A stretch of DNA of 35,971 nucleotides, taken from assembly GCA_001579985.1 (NCBI GenBank), contig LRSR01003997.1, positions 1-35,971 on the forward strand, given 5' to 3'. Of the stretch, positions 30,681-35,971 are shown one piece after another (position 1 is the stretch's first letter; each line of letters starts with the position of its first letter). Below the pieces are notes generated by a model that was not told the origin of the DNA, ran no database searches, and saw nothing but the letters and a program-made list of their open reading frames with translations. The translations under genes were made by a program, and so were the position numbers. Source of the DNA: Hypsibius dujardini. Lineage: Eukaryota > Tardigrada > Eutardigrada > Parachela > Hypsibiidae.

Positions 30681-32802
30681 ATGTTTGTGAGAAGTATCTC
30701 CGTTCTGTTGTGCGTCCTCGGTAAGTCAGAATATCTTTCATGTGCGAAAGTGCTTTACTGATGTTTTTCTCGCAGGGCTCGCCGTCTCATCCGCCTTCGA
30801 ACTGGGCTCCGTATCCGGCGCCGTGAAGGATGCCGTCTCCGACGCCTCCCTCGGAGGGGTCGAGGTGAAGGTCCCGCTGTGGCCGGTCGACGAGGACCGG
30901 CGTATGCGAGCGACCCTTCCGGCCGGCCTGAAGCTGGGCGCGATGCGGATGACGGATGACTGGGTCTACACTTACACCACCACGGACGGTCAAGGCACGT
31001 ACTCTTTAGACCTGCCGCTGATCGCAGGGGCCGCCGATTATGACGTGGAGTTTAGCGCACCGCAGTTGAACTACAACCCCATCACCATGCACAATGTGGA
31101 TGTGCGGGCCAACGAGCAGACCATCGTGGAGGAGCTCGCCTACATCGATCGCAGCATTGGCGGTCCAGGTAAGGCACTGTGACGTCAAGTAGTTAAAGTT
31201 AAACGAAAGAATATATACTGAATGACACAACCACTTAACTTGAACTTGAGGCATTTTTATTCAAGTAACACTTGAATTCAGAATCATTTTGAAATTGTAC
31301 TTTTGTTTATAGAGTTTAGACCTGTTTCAGTGATGATTTCACCGGAAAATTCAAGCAAGTTTTTTCTGGTGATATTTTAAAGTTTCGAAAACACGTCTGG
31401 GCCATCCCCACTTCCTTGAATTTCACAGTAACAATAGTTGTTTCTAGAATTACATTAAAGATAACCTGTTTATACTATCCCATTCCAAATTCACGTATTA
31501 ATCGATTAGCATCAGGCAAAAAAAATTCGAAGGCTATTGGACAGACGGAGTTGTAGGCCAAAACTGAAAAGCTTTTCTCTGATCTCAGAAAAATATTTAG
31601 CTGATCTCATTTTGACTCGAAATTGAATTTAAAATATGATCGTGCTAAAAAAATTATATTTAACGTACAGTAGTTCTAAAAATCACCACTTTTATAGAGA
31701 AAAACAAGGACGATGGAATCTTCCAGTGTTTCCCAACTTGACAGCATCACCAAAAAACATTTGCTTGAATTTACCGGCAAAACAAAATGCTAAATTCATC
31801 ACTAAAAGTCATAAATAGAAATATAACACGTTGAAAACTGATATTCTGCGCACACACTGAAGCAACAATGACGCTTACCGAATTTGTTACGTAATATATT
31901 GTATTGATATTATTATTGAAGACAGTTTTATGGCTGTATTTAAATTCACTGGGGCTCCTCCTCAATATAGTTTTTTTGAGCCCCAGACTGCTCGATGAAA
32001 CTAACCAGAAAATGAAGTAATGATCACCATTGATCTAAAGGACAACAAGTTCTCAATGAATTAGCCTAAGAAAGGGTGCTCATTGCTCAGGGCCTTAAAC
32101 AATTGGGTCTTTCTAGGTGTCCTCAGTGGACTGGCTAAGCACGCCCAAACAGGGAGGGGCGAGCCGGGGGTCCTACTCCACTTCCGCAAGGGCCTCAGGG
32201 TCCGCGACGGACTCGTTATCGGAAGCGTCGTATCCGGGACTGACGGTTCCTGGAGCATCGTCTTAGACGCAGGGTCGTACACCATGCAGGGTAGCAAAGA
32301 CGGCTTCGTCACCGACTACCGCAACGTCATCTCGCTGGGCCGTAATCCCGTCCTTAATCAAGACATCTCCCTGACGCCAATCCCCCCGCCGGGCGAGACC
32401 CGAATCGTCCTCACATGGGGTCTGCATCCGCGGGACCTCGACTCTCACCTGACTGGACCCCTTCCGGGGAGCAGTGAACGCTTCAGAGTGTACTTCAACG
32501 CGCGTGGGAGCAAAGTCACCTATCCCTTCTCCGACCTCGACGTGGACGACACGTCAAGTTACGGACCGGAGACCACCACCATCACCCGACAGGCCGCGGG
32601 GGTTTACCGCTTTGCGGTGCATCACTTCTCCGGCGAGGGCCTCATGTCCAATTCGGGGGCCAAAGTGACCGTCACTCATGCCGGAAGCTATCGAGAATTC
32701 CACATCCCGCCGCGCGTGCCGGGCGTCGTGTGGACCGTCTTTGAGCTGAATGGAAATTCCATCGTCCCCATTAACACCATCACCAATAATCAGATTCAAT
32801 AG
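30681..32802 (+). CDS. secreted protein: two carboxypeptidase-regulatory-like domains plus a YfaP/DUF2135 domain
   Basis: Exons 30681-30720, 30776-31168 and 32117-32802 (phases 1 and 1) encode 372 residues. Residues 1-20 form a signal peptide (SISVLLCVLGLAVSSA). Residues about 24-140 and 145-235 each resemble carboxypeptidase-regulatory/transthyretin-like beta-sandwiches, with G(S/A)VSG...GVEVKV...TDGQGTYSLDLP in the first and GTDGSWSIVLDAGSYTMQGSKDGF in the second. Residues 240-372 form a YfaP-like domain: TRIVLTWG, RDLDSHLTGP, DTSSYGPE, TITRQAAGVYRFAV, VTHAGSY, VVWTVFELNG. The DxDxH and SYGPE motifs are those of bacterial YfaP-type proteins. The product is probably extracellular; function and ligand are unknown. 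It has its own TATA box and poly(A) signal and no lesion. A partial paralogue lies at 24449-25070 on the same strand. The coding DNA is GC-rich relative to its surroundings. Confidence 0.85.
31169..32116 (+). other. intron 2 of the YfaP-like gene
   Basis: This 948-bp AT-rich intron has no coding content. A TGGGGCTC...GAGCCCCA hairpin (31950-31985) is the only structure noticed. Confidence 0.7.
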
Positions 32803-32820
32803 AATTGTAAGGATTCTTTT

Positions 32821-32826
32821 AATAAA
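32821..32826 (+). terminator. poly(A) signal of the YfaP-like gene
   Basis: AATAAA begins 19 nt after the stop codon, giving a very short 3' UTR. Confidence 0.7.
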
Positions 32827-33571
32827 TCCCATGTGATTCACACTTAGCTTTTGGCGGCATTGTCGTAAAACTAGTACTAGCAGCAACAACAAGGTTCTAG
32901 CGCTTGCTTTTCGAAACGCAATAAAGTACATCCTAGGATCCAGCCAACGTAAAATAAGGATGATCGTCCCAAAACCGACGCGGCATTGCCACGCTGAATT
33001 TCAATGCTATAATGCGCTCCGTAAAAGCAACTAGTGATTTACAGTGTAGCTACTTCGTGCGGAGAGTTATTTCCGGTGCAATGCGACGTTAAACAATTAA
33101 CCAAAGTATGGGTGAAATCTGTGTTTCGCCTCAGCATCCAAACTGCTTTTAAATCAGCTCACTCATGGGTTTCTCTTTTATGACAGGAACTTGGTTGTTT
33201 GAATTTCTGTACTTTCTGTATTTCTTTACAGAAATTGTCCTCTTAGCAAGAGCCAAAAGTCTCCAATGCTGAAGGCCTAAACCTCCAATGATAATCTGGA
33301 ACCGATGCCCTCCCGTTTTACTCGACGTACAAATCGAGGTGTAAAATCTTGCTGCTTGATGGCAAATTTTACTCTTCCTGGGTAAAATAATTACTTCCGG
33401 TTCATCCTCGAGTGCAATTTTATCCACTCAATGCCTTCCGAGAGAAAAATGCCTTCTGGCAGAGGGCAATTATACCCAACGTCTACATTTTTATATTTCG
33501 AATAGATTTTCGCACTTCGTTTGAAACCATAAAATGCTAAAAAGAAGATTAAAAGTGGCAACCTTATAAAA
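32827..33571. other. intergenic, no supported gene
   Basis: Frames at 33149-33427 and 33391-33630 on the minus strand show no domain signature; the second overlaps the transposase stop and could be a downstream continuation if CTAACAG|GTTCCG acts as a donor. No terminal inverted repeat for the transposon was identified here. Confidence 0.4.

Positions 33572-35971
<2,400 letters not shown>

Noticed and set aside
31950-31985. Hairpin TGGGGCTC...GAGCCCCA considered as a histone-type 3' stem-loop
   Set aside because: Stem sequence and loop length do not fit the histone consensus, and it is inside an intron.

Overview
The window is nuclear DNA from a multicellular animal, most likely an invertebrate. 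Genes are split by GT-AG introns, many only 50-90 bp long and a few of 0.4-2.8 kb. The recognisable proteins are typically eukaryotic: a TOM20 import receptor, a PLP homeostasis protein, a rhodopsin-class GPCR, a receptor guanylyl cyclase ectodomain and PrimPol. Gene density is low. The non-coding DNA is AT-rich and full of CAGA/CTGT microsatellites, ATTG-rich arrays, diverged dispersed repeats and short inverted-repeat elements. The taxon cannot be fixed from sequence alone. All exon models below were made by eye from splice sites, reading frame and family resemblance.

Layout. 0.6-1.4 kb: TOMM20 (minus), with a 54-bp 5'UTR intron and a promoter carrying four TGCGCAC motifs. 1.5-4.6 kb: PLPBP/PROSC (minus), six clean exons but no recognisable C-terminal third; its long intron holds repeats and a small inverted-repeat element. 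5.7-8.6 kb: four-exon class A GPCR (plus). 8.6-10.9 kb: intergenic with a CAGA microsatellite. 10.9-16.4 kb: ectodomain exons of a receptor guanylyl cyclase (plus), carrying two in-frame stops and damaged splice sites, with no membrane, kinase-homology or cyclase part found. Its introns contain a large foldback element, a palindromic exon-like hairpin and fragments of an unidentified minus-strand gene. 16.4-19.8 kb: repeats. 19.8-22.7 kb: PRIMPOL (minus), three exons, one GC-AG intron. 24.4-25.1 kb: a 5'-incomplete paralogue of a secreted YfaP/DUF2135-type protein. 25.2-25.5 kb: CpG-rich duplicated block. 26.0-26.6 kb: exons of an unidentified minus-strand gene. 27-30.6 kb: non-coding, with two inverted-repeat elements and a diverged repeat. 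30.7-32.8 kb: the complete YfaP-like secreted gene with TATA box and poly(A) signal. 33.6 kb to the window end: a multi-exon CACTA/EnSpm-type Tnp2 transposase (minus) that continues past the edge.

The genes do not form one pathway. TOMM20 and PLPBP are housekeeping genes sharing a strand and neighbourhood. PRIMPOL is an intact repair/replication gene. The two YfaP-like loci are a paralogous pair about 6-8 kb apart. The most unusual items are the tripartite secreted YfaP-like protein, the cyclase-receptor ectodomain whose reading frame continues across stops, and the symmetric-phase palindromic exon inside that gene's long intron.
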